NCBI GenBank assembly: GCA_025765615.1
Contig: JAIVFJ010000417.1
Span: 1 to 43,703 of the forward strand
Direction: 5' to 3'
Origin: Zopfochytrium polystomum
Taxonomy: Eukaryota; Chytridiomycota; Chytridiomycetes; Chytridiales; Chytridiaceae
DNA length: 43,703 nucleotides
The translations under genes and the position numbers were made by a program. Position 1 is the first letter of the stretch. Every line of letters begins with the position of its first letter. This document shows positions 11,442-20,665 of this stretch, piece by piece. The notes beneath the pieces are model-generated. The model was not told the origin of the DNA, did no database searches, and worked only from the letters and a program-made list of their open reading frames with translations.

Positions 11442-12285
11442 CCATCTGACTCTGCCAATGACGTCAGCTGGCGTCGTACACGCCCTTCAACCACAACTGC
11501 ATCAGCAAGTGTCACAGCAACACTTGCTGCTGTTGGCTGTTTGTTTGTTGTTTGCGCACCTGTGTCAACAGCCAGATGGCTGCGCTCACCAATGTTGTCG
11601 AGGCCAAAAAGGCATGGTCATCCAGCAGATAGACCTATGATTTTGCATTTTGCTCAATACTGTAATGGACTTTTGATTATGCATTTCTGGATTTTCAGAT
11701 ATTTGTGTTGCTTAGACAGATTGGCCATACGCTTGCTAAAACTATTGCAATACTTTTTGGCATACTTTTTGCCTTGGACCCTCAGCGGCAACGGAAAGGA
11801 CAACAATGTTGGGGCAGGCAGGATCCTTGTGGAGCACTGGAGGTGGAGGTGATTGCGAGGCAGCTGCTGCGTGTGTTGGTGCAGAGTTGGCAAGCAATGA
11901 AGGCATTGGGGTCTCAGTGGCCACCACAGAGCCCCAGCACATGACCACAGCAAAAAAGTGTTGGTGTACAGTGACGGCACTGGAGCTGTTCACCGAGGTA
12001 AAGCAATTTGGTCAGGGCGTTACTGGGCCAGCTAGGGATGCAGGCTTACTGCTTTGGACACCAGGGGACACCCAGGGACCCAATGCATTTGGTAGCGTAA
12101 CAGCGGCACCAGCTACATCTGTGACTGGAGATCCTGTGGCAGTCACGATTGTGAGAACGACTCGCCACACAACAACGTTCTCAACACGAAGAGAGTGAGT
12201 TGAACCGACCATCCATCGATCACCACCACCGATCGAACAATCCTCTTCACCAGCCAGCAAAACAGCATCCACCACTCCCAATCCC
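11442..12285. other. No gene recognised; sequence right of the solo LTR
   Basis: Only short frames occur. A 60-codon frame (11458-11640) starts just after the LTR but shows no resolvase motif. No repeat relationship with other parts of the window was seen. Confidence 0.35.
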
Positions 12286-12715
12286 TTGTAAATTTGAGAT
12301 GCACTACACAACCATACTGCACACACAGGAACTCACCCCAATCGACATTCTCTACCAGTTTGACATAACCCTTAGTTTCTGTTCTGCTGTCCATGTACTA
12401 AACCAAAGTTTCAAGAACAACAAATACTGGTTTCCCCAAGTCAACCATTATATGGGCAAGATTGATGACAGCACCATCACAGACATCACTGGTTTGTTGA
12501 CAACCTGAAGATTATGGAGGCTCACAACCGTGACCCTGAAGACTTCACACAGCCACCTGCTGACCAAGTGAACGAGAGGAGAAAAAGAGCCATCAACTGT
12601 GAACCGTAATAACCTATGTCCAGGTATCACCTCAGCAAACCCACTGCAGCAACAGCAACTGCAGACCAACAGCAACAGGACACTTCAGAAGTTGACAGTG
12701 TCATCACTTGTCAGT
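12286..12715 (+). pseudogene. Copia gag fragment
   Basis: The translation contains ELTPIDILYQFDIT and later a stretch with KIMEAHNRDPEDF, matching the gag region of the minus-strand element near 26340-26130 and the plus-strand fragment at 42790. It is shortened relative to those: the Arg/Ser-rich part before the zinc knuckle is deleted, and similarity ends at the knuckle where repeat R1 begins. Frame changes make it non-functional. Gag would form the virus-like particle coat of the parent element. Confidence 0.65.
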
Positions 12716-13106
12716 CAGCCCAAGCTCTCGTCATCAGAGTCAAACATTTGTGGCCTCCGTCAACAATGCAGGTCAAGTCACAGAACTTGATCAAGTTGAC
12801 AGATCCTTCGAGGGAGTACATGTATGCGCAGGTGCACCTATGGGTGTGGGCTTGCATGTAGCTGTATGGGCAGGCACCTCCATGGTGCTTGCACAGGCAC
12901 AGCGTCTGGCACGGCGTCTTGCTGATACCCAGAGTTGCTTCAGGATAAGGCTCGGCGGTTCGCTTAACCAGAGTTTTGACTTGCATAGTTCTTCCCTGAA
13001 ATATTCCAGTGAAAGCAAAGCACATGAAACTTTCAAGCAAAATATGCCACTGGGTGACATTTTACATTGTTTTAAGCACTGTGCTGGCGTTAAACCAGTT
13101 GGATAA
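12708..13106 (+). CDS. Unrecognised ORF in repeat R1, copy 2
   Basis: A 132-codon frame whose product matches the minus-strand ORF at 168-524 along its length, including LADTQSCFRIRLGG and the terminal HCFKHCAGVKPVG. The first several codons lie at the gag/R1 junction and are probably not original. No domain is recognised. Conservation of the frame between copies is the only sign of coding function. Confidence 0.35.
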   Translation: MSVSPSSRHQSQTFVASVNNAGQVTELDQVDRSFEGVHVCAGAPMGVGLHVAVWAGTSMVLAQAQRLARRLADTQSCFRIRLGGSLNQSFDLHSSSLKYSSESKAHETFKQNMPLGDILHCFKHCAGVKPVG

Positions 13107-13275
13107 AGCACCAGTTTGGTCAAACCACTGAGCCCTTACTTCAGGATGGACCAGGAGCCAGCTGCCGCTCATCGGCAATCTGCAGGTACGGGTAAGGCGC
13201 TGAGGGTGGCGGCAGAGGGAGTTCAAGTGCAATCCAAGCAGCTACACAACAAAGCTGTTATTTGGTTGTACATTG
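12716..13275 (+). repeat. Long-range inverted repeat R1, copy 2
   Basis: Reverse complement of 1-556. It begins sharply inside a copia gag fragment, directly after the residual TGTCAGTCAGCCC, and similarity to copy 1 persists to the point where copy 1 leaves the window. The two arms face each other across about 12.1 kb. Confidence 0.8.
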
Positions 13276-13420
13276 AGGCTGCTATCGAGAGGTGAAACAT
13301 ACCAAGAACTTTGTGTCTGTGCCAAGTCTGGGCTTGTGTACACGCAGGTAAGGTTTCAGACTGTTGAGGAATTCTTGAGATACCACCTGAAACCTGGCCT
13401 ATGTTATGAATCACCCTCTG

Positions 13421-13483
13421 GAAACCTCTGGAACCTTCTAGAACATTCCTTCATGGAACCTTGTGGAACCTTCTGGAACCTTC
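13421..13483 (+). promoter_or_regulatory. Heat-shock-element array
   Basis: GAA and TTC triplets fall on a strict 5-bp grid: GAA at 13421, 13431, 13441, 13456, 13466 and 13476, and TTC at 13436, 13446, 13471 and 13481. This gives two perfect four-unit heat-shock elements (13431-13448 and 13466-13483), the site for trimeric heat-shock factor. A third, three-unit element (TTC, GAA, TTC at 13549-13561) lies closer to the TATA box. Confidence 0.7.
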
Positions 13484-13593
13484 TTTGCTTTCCTGACTTG
13501 TCTTGTTGTCATTGGTGTCATTGGTATCATTGTAGTACTAATTGCTCTTTCTGGAACTTTCTTTGAGTCTTGACAAGGAAGACTCTCAAAAGG

Positions 13594-13600
13594 TATAAAA
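13594..13600 (+). promoter_or_regulatory. TATA box of the LTR-C promoter
   Basis: TATAAAA within AAAAGGTATAAAAGGGGG, placed about 33 bases after the nearest heat-shock element. Confidence 0.6.
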
Positions 13601-13795
13601 GGGGGATGGGGGACCTGTCCCATCCATCCCTCAAGTGAATTATTGTTTCCAATACAATCATCACTCCTCTCAGTTCCTTGTCTGCCTTGCCCTGTCCTGC
13701 CATGTTCCTGACAAGTGGTGTCAATGTTGTGGATCAATGACTGCAATGTCAGTGGTTCCCAACCTGGTCTTGCTAAGGTGTTGTTAGATTTTGAG

Positions 13796-14060
13796 TTTTT
13801 GCAGTAAGCAGTGTGCAGGAGCAACACCTCACACTGTGGTACATGGGAGTACCAACTGTGATGAGGATTTGGTGCATTTTTTATCACCTGGTCTTTGTCA
13901 CAATTTTGTATAAAGCCAAACAGCATACATTGTACAACAGTCCCCCATCTCAGCTTCACCATCACAAGAGAGTAGTCCACCAGAGTAGTTCACCACCATC
14001 CACAAACAGCAGCAGTCATTTCTTTCAGGTGTGCTGCTGCTGTTGGGGATCGAGACAGAC
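13796..14060 (+). repeat. Diverged direct repeat, unit 1
   Basis: Shares with 14247-14510 an ordered set of words: GTAAGCAGTG, GCAGGAGC, CACTGTGGT, TTTTGTATAAAG, a CCCATC/CACCA block and TTCTTTCAGG at the end. Period is about 450 bp. It could be two degraded LTR or SINE units. Confidence 0.55.
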
Positions 14061-14246
14061 AGTCAATGTGCTTGTTTTTTCATGTGTGGGTGCGCTGTTT
14101 CCAACTTTCTTAACTGCTGAGGGTTGCCCAGCTGTCCCCTTTTTATTGGGAGGCAGTGGCACCGCCTGGGAGACATCTCTGAGTCACAGTACCTGGGAGG
14201 CACAGAGTTGGGAGTGGTTCAGGTGGTGTAAGCTTTTGGGTCTTTT

Positions 14247-14510
14247 GAGGTAAGCAGTGAGCAGGAGCTTTGACCTGACACTGTGGTGCACAGGGGCACC
14301 TTGTGCAAGGATGACTTGCAGCATTTTGCAAGTGATGGTCCTTGTATCAGTTTTGTATAAAGACAAACACAAGACCGACAGGAGCCAAACTCAACCTCCC
14401 ATCACCACCACCTTCAGCAGTGCACTACCTCCATCTCCACAGCAGCACAACCCATAGACAATCCACCCCAACAAATTCTTTCAGGTGGCGTTGCTGGGAG
14501 ACATAATGAC
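14247..14510 (+). repeat. Diverged direct repeat, unit 2
   Basis: Second unit of the pair beginning at 13796; the same ordered words occur with many substitutions. Confidence 0.55.
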
Positions 14511-14525
14511 ACCCTACTCCAGCAT

Positions 14526-14597
14526 TGGAGGTAGTGGGGCTCAAACCCACGGCATCTCGCATGCAAAGCGAGCTATCTACCACTGATATATACCCCC
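14526..14597 (-). tRNA. tRNA-Ala (UGC)
   Basis: The minus strand folds into a full cloverleaf of 72 nt: a seven-pair acceptor stem with one G-T pair, a four-pair D stem, a five-pair anticodon stem (CTCGC/GCGAG) with loop TTTGCAT, a five-base variable loop, a five-pair T stem (GTGGG/CCCAC) with loop TTTGAGC, and discriminator A. The anticodon is TGC. No intron is present. The T loop is TTTGAGC rather than TTCGANT, so a diverged or tRNA-derived copy is possible. Surroundings are repeat-rich. Confidence 0.6.
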
Positions 14598-15168
14598 TCC
14601 CTTATGTCCATGGTTGACTCTAAACTCAAAACCAAAGAAAACTGTCTTAGAGTCCATCAGGGTGCTGGGCTGCTGCGCCAACTGGCCCCTTCCACATGCT
14701 CAACACTCACTGCAACCCAAGGCATCAAGCATCAGTACAAGTGGAAGAAGATTCTCTCTTGGGATGCACTGCCTGGTGACAGGGAAAGGAACATGGGGCT
14801 AATGCTCCCTCTGCCCTCTGCTATGACGGAAGGTGTCTCTGTTCCTGTTTCACATAGAACCCAGCCTGTGCAGAAAGGGTCAGAGACCAACACCTTTCCA
14901 AATTTGCCCAACTTATCAGCAAGGTTCTGCGTTACGCTTCCCGCCTTGGCAGCAGTTCTCTAATTATCCTGGTTTTGAGATGATGGCATAGACTGGGAAC
15001 CATGGGAAGGGCGCATCAGTGCATGATATGCTTGAATCAAATCTAGCTAACTGTCTGGCAGAGGGGGTTTACAGCAAAATCCAACAGTCAGAGATCCCTC
15101 AAGTGGGAGAGGCCAGTACTAGTTATTGGTGGCAATGCAGCTGCTGGGCTAAATGTGCATTGCGCAAC

Positions 15169-15251
15169 TGAGCAGAGTGGGATGCAAACCCACGCCTCTG
15201 GGGAGACCAGAGCTGTAATCTGGTGACTTAGGCTGACTTGGCCATCTGCCC
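15169..15251 (-). tRNA. tRNA-like sequence, Leu/Ser class (long variable arm)
   Basis: On the minus strand GGGCAGA can pair with TCTGCTC as an acceptor stem with one G-T pair. It also has a five-pair anticodon stem (CCAGA/TCTGG), a long variable arm and a T stem (GTGGG/CCCAC). The loop TTACAGC would give anticodon ACA, which does not fit a Leu or Ser tRNA. It is therefore probably a pseudogene or the head of a SINE. Confidence 0.4.
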
Positions 15252-15663
15252 ATGGACTTGCAGCCATCTGCTTCTGGTCTACTCTGGCAACTGCACTTTG
15301 GTCTTGCTGCACATGTTGTGCTACTGCTTGTGAATCCCAGCAGTTGCACACGCTTCATTCCCTAGTTTGCAAGTTTGTACAAATTTGGCTCTTTTTTCAA
15401 AAGGCAAACTGTAAGCTGAGCGTTGTTGGCCATTGTAGGTATTGCAGGTGGGTCTCCACTCATTGGGTGCAACCTACTGCAGTCCTTTGAACCTCCTCAA
15501 ATATGTCAGTTCATGTTGGCATTCTGTGACTTTGGTGGGGTTTGCTCAAACAAGTGCAGGGCAGGGCCATTACAGGAAACTGAGATGATGGGCAGATGCT
15601 TTATTCCACGCTGCCCCAGCGAGTGTCCAGCATGCATGAGTCTGCGTCCTGCAGCAGCTACTG

Positions 15664-15735
15664 CTCCCAGTCCAGGAATTGACCCTGGGTCTACCCTGTT
15701 TCAGGGGGTGATACTAGCCCCTATACTAACTGGGA
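15664..15735 (-). tRNA. tRNA-like gene, Asp-type body with GAA anticodon
   Basis: The minus strand forms a 72-nt cloverleaf with a perfect seven-pair acceptor stem (TCCCAGT/ACTGGGA) and a perfect T stem (CCAGG/CCTGG). The 5' half, TTAGTATAG and TAGTATC, is typical of tRNA-Asp, yet the anticodon loop CTGAAAC gives GAA (Phe). One pair of the anticodon stem is mismatched. It may be a recoded tRNA or a pseudogene. An LTR-A copy begins 22 bases beyond its 5' end. Confidence 0.45.
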
Positions 15736-15757
15736 CAGGTCAGACTGACCCTGAAGA

Positions 15758-16175
15758 TGTTAGACGAAACTGACTGGTTAGCAGCAAGAGGCACAAGACA
15801 GACCTGAACCTATTGTGACTGTCAGTTATTGTTCCACACGATGCCCATGGGGAGAGCAAGCCACTGCCAATGCAGACCTGGGTGCTGGCTTGCACTGTTG
15901 ACAAATACTCTGAGTTATAAGTGGAACAGAAACCCAGTGTAAACAGTTTTCTTCCTCCTCCGCTCAAGCAGATAATATAGGAGAGGTTTTTACCCTGTGC
16001 CAGTCACGCCCCCCAAGCGACTATTACAGCATGTATATCATCATTATGTATCAATTATTCATAGCAGAGTTTTTTTTCTCTTTCTTTCCAAGTTGGGGAG
16101 AAGGACACACCCACAAACACACATCTCCACTTTATTCACTCCTTCCACTCCCTCACTCAGAGTAGACTGTTTACA
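15758..16175 (+). mobile_element. LTR, family LTR-A, copy 2
   Basis: Begins TGTTAGACG and is collinear with the copies at 29734 and 38029 through to GTAGACTGTTTACA (16175). The shorter form, as in copy 1, would end at 16066. Both possible ends are TG...CA. Flanking five-mers for the long form, GAAGA and GCAGA, agree at four positions. It starts 22 bases beyond the 5' end of a tRNA-like gene. Confidence 0.75.
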
Positions 16176-16224
16176 GCAGAGACTGTCCTCATCTTGTGTT
16201 TGTCATGACTATTCAACTGAACGT

Positions 16225-17000
16225 AGAGTTGCAGAGTTGCAGAGTTGCAGCAGAGTAGCAGAGAGGCAGAGCAGAGCAAAGAGTTCAGGGAGTGCACTCC
16301 AGGGGACCATGACTACGGTACTCTCTGACTTTCAGACTCTCAGACTCTGCAACTTGGCAACTCAACCCCACTGGCAACTCTGCAAATCTGCAGCCAGGCA
16401 ACTCCACGGCTTTGCGACGCACCAACTTTGCCACAACTTGGCAACTATGTTGCGGACGCGCCAGCTGCTTCCTTTGTTGCAGCACATGCCTTACAAGCGC
16501 GTGTCCCTTGTGTTTTTCATGTTGCTTTTGGGCTTTGAGCGGTGGATGGAGGCTTGTGTTGAATGGAGATCAATTCCACTTCACCCACCAGTTCCATGCA
16601 CAGATTGTCCTGGAGTACCCCGCCCTTTGTCCGCCAGGAGTAGGCAGTCTCACCAGGCTTCCACACTGTGACTCTGTAGCCCTGTTACTCTACGCTTCTG
16701 TTACTCTACGCTTCTGTTACTCTGCAGCTCTGCAACTCCCTGTCTCCACAACTCTGTGACTCTGCAACTCTGCAAATTCACTCTGCACTGCTAATCTGCA
16801 ACTCCGATTTTCTTTGCTACTCTGCAACTCCACTGCTCTGCTGCAACTACTCTGGGACTCTGCCTCTCTGCTGCTACGCCGCTTGGCCACAACTTGGCAG
16901 CTCTGCTACTCTGCCGCAACTCTGCAACTGTGCAACTCTGCAGCTCCACTCCTGCTTGTCAGCTACTCTGTTACAACTCTGCAACTCCACCACTCCACAA
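16225..17000. repeat. CAACTCTGC-type minisatellite with an inverted arm
   Basis: From about 16650 to 17000 the sequence is built from variants of CTCTGCAACT, CTCTGCTACT and CTCCACTGCT with a period of about 9 to 15 bases. At 16225-16300 the complementary words GAGTTGCAGAGTTGCAG occur, so the left end is an inverted arm of the same repeat. The region runs directly into the Crinkler-type reading frame. Confidence 0.7.
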
Positions 17001-17028
17001 TTGCGAGCAGTGTTTGTGCAACCAGCGG

Positions 17029-20000
17029 ATGGAATCAAAGACAAATTTTCTCCCCTTTTTTTCCCCCTTTTTGATTATCACGTGCACCAAGGGCATACTC
17101 CAACAGAGGCAAGGATCATGGACGCTGACGATTGACGGTCGCTCCAGGAACAGTTTGCTGGACAACGAAACGGAGGAGCCAATGAGTGTGGATGAGGACA
17201 ATGGCGATCGCCGAGGCGACCGAGGCCAACACCTTCCCCTCAGGCCTGTGAGCTTGGACTCGGCCGTTTCAGAATCAACGCTTCCTGCTTTACCAAGGCA
17301 TCTCCTGAATCTCTACCAATTCATGAAAGGAAACTTTCCAACGACGGAAGAGGGATGGAGCGAGGCCATGAAATCGTTCGAACAGGCTCGCTTCGACTTT
17401 GTGAAGGATGTAGTCATTCCAGCCGTTGCAGGCAACAGCCCAAATGCGACAAGGCTTGAGCGTGTGTTATCAGAGAGTATTGCCAACTTCATTCTTGGCG
17501 AGATGGAGAAGACCGGATCGACTGTGGCGAGCGTTCGGGACGTCATCAAGAGAACTACCGATGTTGATCTTTCCTCACCTCACGATGTGTTCCAAGACCA
17601 CGACAAAATAGAGTTGGAGGAGGCGTTCTCACGGACATTCGCGGACCCTGACGAATATCTGGAAATCCTGCGGCGTCAACTCCTGCAGTACGCGGAAGAA
17701 TACAGCGATCTTTTCTACTTTCCGGGCGTCTCGATTGTTCAAACGAGCGGTTCGGGAAAATCGCGGGCCATCACCGAGCTGTCAAAGTCCTTTTACGTCG
17801 TGTACTGCAGCTTCATGAGGAAGGATTCTTCAGGATATCCCCAGCGCTCGTACATTGCAGACGAGCTTTACAACGGCAACAGCGACTTTGCAACCTATTT
17901 TAAGGCATGCTACGAAATGATCGGAAGGTATGAAAGGCAGAACAGTCTTTCCGAGCTGTCGCAGGAACAGATTCGCTGCCGGTTTTTTCAGCAGCAGATC
18001 CGGCAAGGGACGACCTTTTATCAAGACCTGGAGCGGACAATGTTGGAAATTCGAGTCGCCGGCACTGGTAGTGGTCTCAGCAACCCCTCCTCCTTGAAGG
18101 CGCTTTTTGTTTTCGATGAGGCGCGCCAGTTGCGGAGTGAATACACCATTCCTGGACCCAGCGGGATCGGTGAGACAGCTTTTGTCAGAATGCGGAGGGC
18201 GGCGGCCAGCCTGATTAGCAAGCGGCGCCCGCCAGCATTCATTATTATGATGGATACGACATCTCGAGTCGCCACGCTTTCGCCAGCTGCTGAAAACGAT
18301 CCGTCGATGCGAGTCGTAGAGGGGCAACAGATGTTCCCTCCATTGTTTATGATAGGGAGCATCGACGTTGGACTGGACAGTGCGTACGGTCAATCCATGG
18401 ACGATGCATTGGATGAAGGTCGACTGTTCTGCCTCGGTCGGCCACTATGGCAGTCCATGTTGAAAGAGAAAACGTCCAAGTTTAAGAGGAGGGTGCGCAC
18501 CCTTGCTATTGTAAAGTTGGCAGGCGGCTCCCCAAATCCGGAGTTCGATGAGACCTTTGCTATTGCGGTCATCCGTACAAGAGTGCCATTCGTCGTCTTG
18601 CGATCACATGTTGCGACAGACCTTGTTGCGTCGCATATGTGGTGGTGCCTGGGGATCGATGATACCCGGCGGCACGTTGTTGCGGGGCTTCCCTCCGAAC
18701 CCGTTCTCGCAGAAGCCGGTGCTTGCTGGACGCACATTGCAAGCTACCGCGATTCGATTTTCCAACATTTCCGCAAAGCGGTGACGGCTGGTTTCATTGA
18801 TGTTGGAGAAGGAGGCGAGACAGTTGCTCAGCTTGTTCTCATACTTGGGCGAGACTCTGCCGTTGCGAGCTTGGGAAGATCTGTGTCGCCTATCTCAGGC
18901 GAGTCTCCTGTCGTTCAGGTACTTGTGATTGATATGTTGCCGATAAACATCTCACAAGTCTGTTCACGAAAATAGAGCCCGCCGATGAGTGTCAAAGTCA
19001 GCGCAGAAGACCTCACAACAGAAACAGAACAGAATCCGTCTCAAACTGAGGTTCGTGGTTCCCAGCAGCAATCTTTGTTTTTTTTTTCTTTCTTCTTTCA
19101 AACCCTAAGTTGTGTCTCTGTCATCTGCAGGCCCGTAGACAGCGTCTCAATCGCGCCTACACAGCAGCAGACTCTTGTCTGTTTAGCGGGGCCGTGAGTG
19201 TACTTGCCTTCCTTGAAGCAACTCTCCCGACGGTAGCGGTGCAGCAGTTACGCGGGGCGTCGGCATTGCTTGCGTCGCAAACTGGGTTACCGGACCCGGT
19301 GACTGAAGGAAAAGTGTCCTTCACTCACTTTGTTCCTATGTTCGAACGAGTCACGAGCATGAGAGACCTGGCCACCCTTTTCTCGCGTGGCGCGGCCGTA
19401 AAGTGTTCTCCAGGGTGCCCGGGGTGGACTTGATAATTCCAGTGCTCATGCCGGACGTCACTGGGAACTTCCGGATCCTCGAAGGGAACATGTCGTTTCT
19501 GCTTGTTCAGGTTAAAAACTACCACCTTCGTGGCCAAGACCAGTCGTTCCCGGACTCTGCTACAGTCGACAATACGCCGCAGCGGTGTGGTCTGGATCCT
19601 TTCCCGCAGCATTTGTATCTGTCTGTTTACATGGGATTGGATTTTGATCCCGCAGTATGTCAAGTATTGGCCCCAGTTGCAGGCACAGACAAGGACGATC
19701 GGGTTGGCTTTGGCGAGTACGCGTTGTTGCTGCATCAGGGCAGATGGACCGCAGAACTTCAAAACCTGCGACAGAAGGCGACGGACCTGTGGCGGCAGCA
19801 TCAAAAGCAGAAAAAACGCGTGAGGCTGGAAAATTCAACGGGATTGACGGTTGAGAGAGCTGACATTGTCGGCAGCGCTGCCCGTGGTGGAGAGGGATCG
19901 GGAACGGACCCGGCCGACTCATTGGTGGTGAATCTCGTGGAGGCCCTTCGCAAGAGGCGGCAGGTTGCGATTTCACTGCGCGGTTTCAACGAGCGGCTGT

Positions 20001-20206
20001 ATCCCTGCCTTGCTGGGAAGCCAGCCGTGCTTCAATGCCTCGGCGACATTTTACGCGGTCCAAGCAACCCGTTGAGCTCTGCGACGGAGAAATCGAAGGC
20101 CGTTTTGGCTCGAATGACGTATCCTTCGAGCGTAGAGAAAATGCGCTCAGTTGAAGCCTACACAGGCGACGACTCTCGGGCCTATTTGGAAATGGATACT
20201 CCCTAA
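17029..20206 (+). CDS. Crinkler-type protein: P-loop NTPase plus REase-like nuclease domain
   Basis: The long first exon (to 18918) encodes a NTPase with Walker A TSGSGKSRAI (about 17743-17772) and Walker B ALFVFDEAR (about 18097-18126). An intron 18919-18975 keeps the phase; its last base is the G of an apparent TAG stop. A short exon, 18976-19050, and an intron 19051-19130 with a T-rich tract follow. The last part has GVDLIIPV and LLVQVKN, the D...QxK arrangement of restriction-endonuclease-fold nucleases joined to Crinkler NTPases. Near 19400 the reading frame changes by one base at an A-run, so this copy is either broken there or misassembled. Such proteins are known as secreted or intracellular effectors acting in the nucleus of a target cell. 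No signal peptide or LFLAK header is visible. The start is uncertain: ATGs at 17029 and 17182 are both possible, and the frame begins in a minisatellite. Confidence 0.7.
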
Positions 20207-20393
20207 AGCCGGCGAGATTCATTCTTTGGTAAATTTAAAAATCGCTATTTGCATGTATCAACGACTATTCAACTTGGTTTCGCATCGAGATCAGTTTTTG
20301 CAAGCCCTTTTATTGCGCACAGAACGTCCGAAAGGTGACATGATTGGTGAACAAACGATAAATTGCATTTTACTCCCTCAAGAGAAACAGCGA

Positions 20394-20399
20394 AATAAA
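20394..20399 (+). terminator. Polyadenylation signal after the Crinkler-type gene
   Basis: AATAAA about 190 bases after the TAA stop. The intervening sequence (20207-20393) shows no gene. Confidence 0.4.
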
Positions 20400-20507
20400 T
20401 ATCTTCAACTCAAAAGAAAGTGGTGCTCACCCATTTGTCAAGTGTTCCGTTGTAGATTGTCAAGATTGTGAATATTTCTCGACAATCCGCAAAAAATAAT
20501 CGCCGTG

Positions 20508-20512
20508 GGCAC
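20508..20512. repeat. Target-site duplication of the copia element, left
   Basis: GGCAC directly before the LTR at 20513; the same five bases follow the other LTR at 27484-27488. Confidence 0.75.
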
Positions 20513-20641
20513 TGTTGAAATCTGAGTTGGTGAGACGAGTGATCGCGGTTGCGGTCGTGGGAGGACGGGAGGTGTGACAAGTCAAGTCTGTGATCAACTT
20601 CTCCTTTTTTTTTTTCTTTTTCGCGGGGGCATATTCCAACA
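20513..20641 (-). repeat. 3' LTR of the copia element (LTR-D)
   Basis: Reads TGTTGAAATC...ATTCCAACA on the plus strand, so its ends are inverted TGTTG/CAACA. It is nearly identical to 27355-27483. Confidence 0.9.
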
Positions 20642-20665
20642 CTCCCCCTTGCACACGCGCCCTTC

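Larger units (their letters stand above)
13403..13710 (+). mobile_element. LTR-like promoter segment, family LTR-C
   Basis: Begins TGTTATGAATC and ends TTCCTGACA. It has a TATA box at 13594 and is followed by AGTGGTGTCAATG, which resembles a tRNA primer-binding site placed just after a 5' LTR. The organisation (U3 with upstream elements, TATA, then a pyrimidine-rich R/U5-like part) is that of an LTR. No second copy is present in the window, so the borders rest on the TG/CA ends and the primer-site-like sequence alone. Confidence 0.45.

Noticed and set aside
16650..17000. Possible CRISPR-like array
   Set aside because: Units are contiguous variable minisatellite repeats with no constant-length spacers, and the genome is eukaryotic.
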